Origin: Actinobacillus sp.
GTDB lineage: Bacteria; Pseudomonadota; Gammaproteobacteria; Enterobacterales; Pasteurellaceae
Direction: 5' to 3'
Assembly (NCBI GenBank): GCA_020026155.1
Contig: JAHHQX010000009.1
Span: forward strand, 27,781 to 91,780
Length of the DNA stretch: 64,000 bases
The first letter of the stretch is position 1. Every line of letters starts with the position of its first letter. A program made the translations under genes and the position numbers. Under the pieces are notes generated by a model. That model had not been told where the DNA came from. It worked only from the letters and a program-made list of their open reading frames with translations, and searched no databases. This document shows positions 63,746-64,000 of this stretch, one piece after another.

Positions 63746-63821
63746 TGGTGGGTCGTGAAGGGTTCGAACCTTCGACCAATAGATTAAGAGTCTACTGCTC
63801 TACCAACTGAGCTAACGGCCC
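63746..63821 (-). tRNA. tRNA-Lys (CUU)
   Basis: 76 nucleotides with encoded CCA; anticodon loop CTCTTAA. The acceptor stem GGGCCGT/ACGACCC has a C4-A69 mismatch, whereas the neighbouring copy has T4. The T-stem also differs (GAAGG/CCTTC). Confidence 0.9.
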
Positions 63822-63849
63822 AATGAAAGGTTTCAAACTTGGCTATAAG

Positions 63850-63925
63850 TGGTGGGTCGTGAAAGATTCGAACTTTCGACCAATAGATTAAAAGTCTACT
63901 GCTCTACCGACTGAGCTAACGACCC
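63850..63925 (-). tRNA. tRNA-Lys (UUU)
   Basis: 76 nucleotides with encoded CCA; anticodon loop CTTTTAA; fully paired acceptor stem GGGTCGT/ACGACCC. Confidence 0.96.
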
Positions 63926-63945
63926 GCTTATAGGTTTTCATAAAT

Positions 63946-64000
63946 TGGTGGGTCGTGAAAGATTCGAACTTTCGACCAATAGATTAAAAGTCTACTGCTC
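63946..64000 (-). tRNA. tRNA-Lys (UUU), cut by window end
   Basis: The 3' 55 nucleotides are identical to the preceding tRNA-Lys(UUU) as far as visible, from CCA through the anticodon arm; the 5' part lies beyond the window. Confidence 0.92.

Noticed and set aside
63746..64000. Tandem repeats resembling a CRISPR array
   Set aside because: The repeats are whole tRNA-Lys genes with cloverleaf pairing and encoded CCA.

Overview
The window is a chromosomal segment of a low-GC gammaproteobacterium of the family Pasteurellaceae. The evidence is the gene content and order: a comN-O-P-Q/recC operon, a dut-yheU-crp block, coaBC/radC/rpmB/rpmG/mutM, an OmpP2-type porin, a DUF2301 membrane protein, the metY-rimP-nusA-infB-rbfA-truB operon and an InfB without the first IF2 N-terminal domain. 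The genus cannot be fixed from the sequence alone.

Layout. 1-2541: end of recJ, mtnN and a small membrane protein. 2599-5212: a two-gene betaine/choline-type ABC importer whose binding protein and permease are fused. 5486-13284: an accessory respiratory block, with a Tat-exported molybdenum hydroxylase (large subunit frameshifted at an A7 tract), its 2Fe-2S subunit, a triheme cytochrome c, the maturation proteins XdhC and MocA, and a triheme quinol/cytochrome c peroxidase with a well-formed FNR promoter. 13335-22264: proS, dgkA, relA, recO, dnaE on the minus strand. 22441-37144: mostly plus-strand housekeeping (rluE, dut, yheU, crp, phosphoethanolamine transferase, coaBC, radC, rpmB-rpmG, two envelope proteins, mutM, gyrB, an O-antigen-ligase-like protein, dapF-xerC). 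37484-46260: porin, the translation operon with initiator tRNA, and a kinase-like gene with a tiny lipoprotein. 46370-57587: a DUF1439 protein, ispH-lspA, ileS, lysC, a membrane protein, ybeY-tmcA, and a Dps/DUF302 pair. 57806-63553: recC and the competence pseudopilin genes. 63746-64000: tRNA-Lys genes, the last one cut by the window edge.

The most interesting signal is a dispersed motif, consensus near CACGCC(C/T)CGATTTTCG, then two free bases, then AAAATTTATG. It occurs singly or as inverted pairs at about a dozen places, mostly just behind genes, but also inside recO, tmcA and comP. The two known Pasteurellaceae DNA uptake signals (AAGTGCGGT and ACAAGCGGT) were not found as exact copies in 64 kb by eye, although competence genes and two competence-type CRP-S sites (before radC and comN) are present. 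The new motif has the layout of an uptake signal (GC-rich core followed by A/T tracts, often in inverted pairs at gene ends), so a divergent uptake sequence is a serious hypothesis; a REP-like terminator family is the main alternative.

Other notable points: a CRP protein with an Asn replacing the conserved cAMP-contacting Ser, a T11 tract near the start of the phosphoethanolamine transferase gene, three DnaA boxes at exact 12-bp spacing behind xerC, and a tRNA-Lys(CUU) with an acceptor-stem mismatch.
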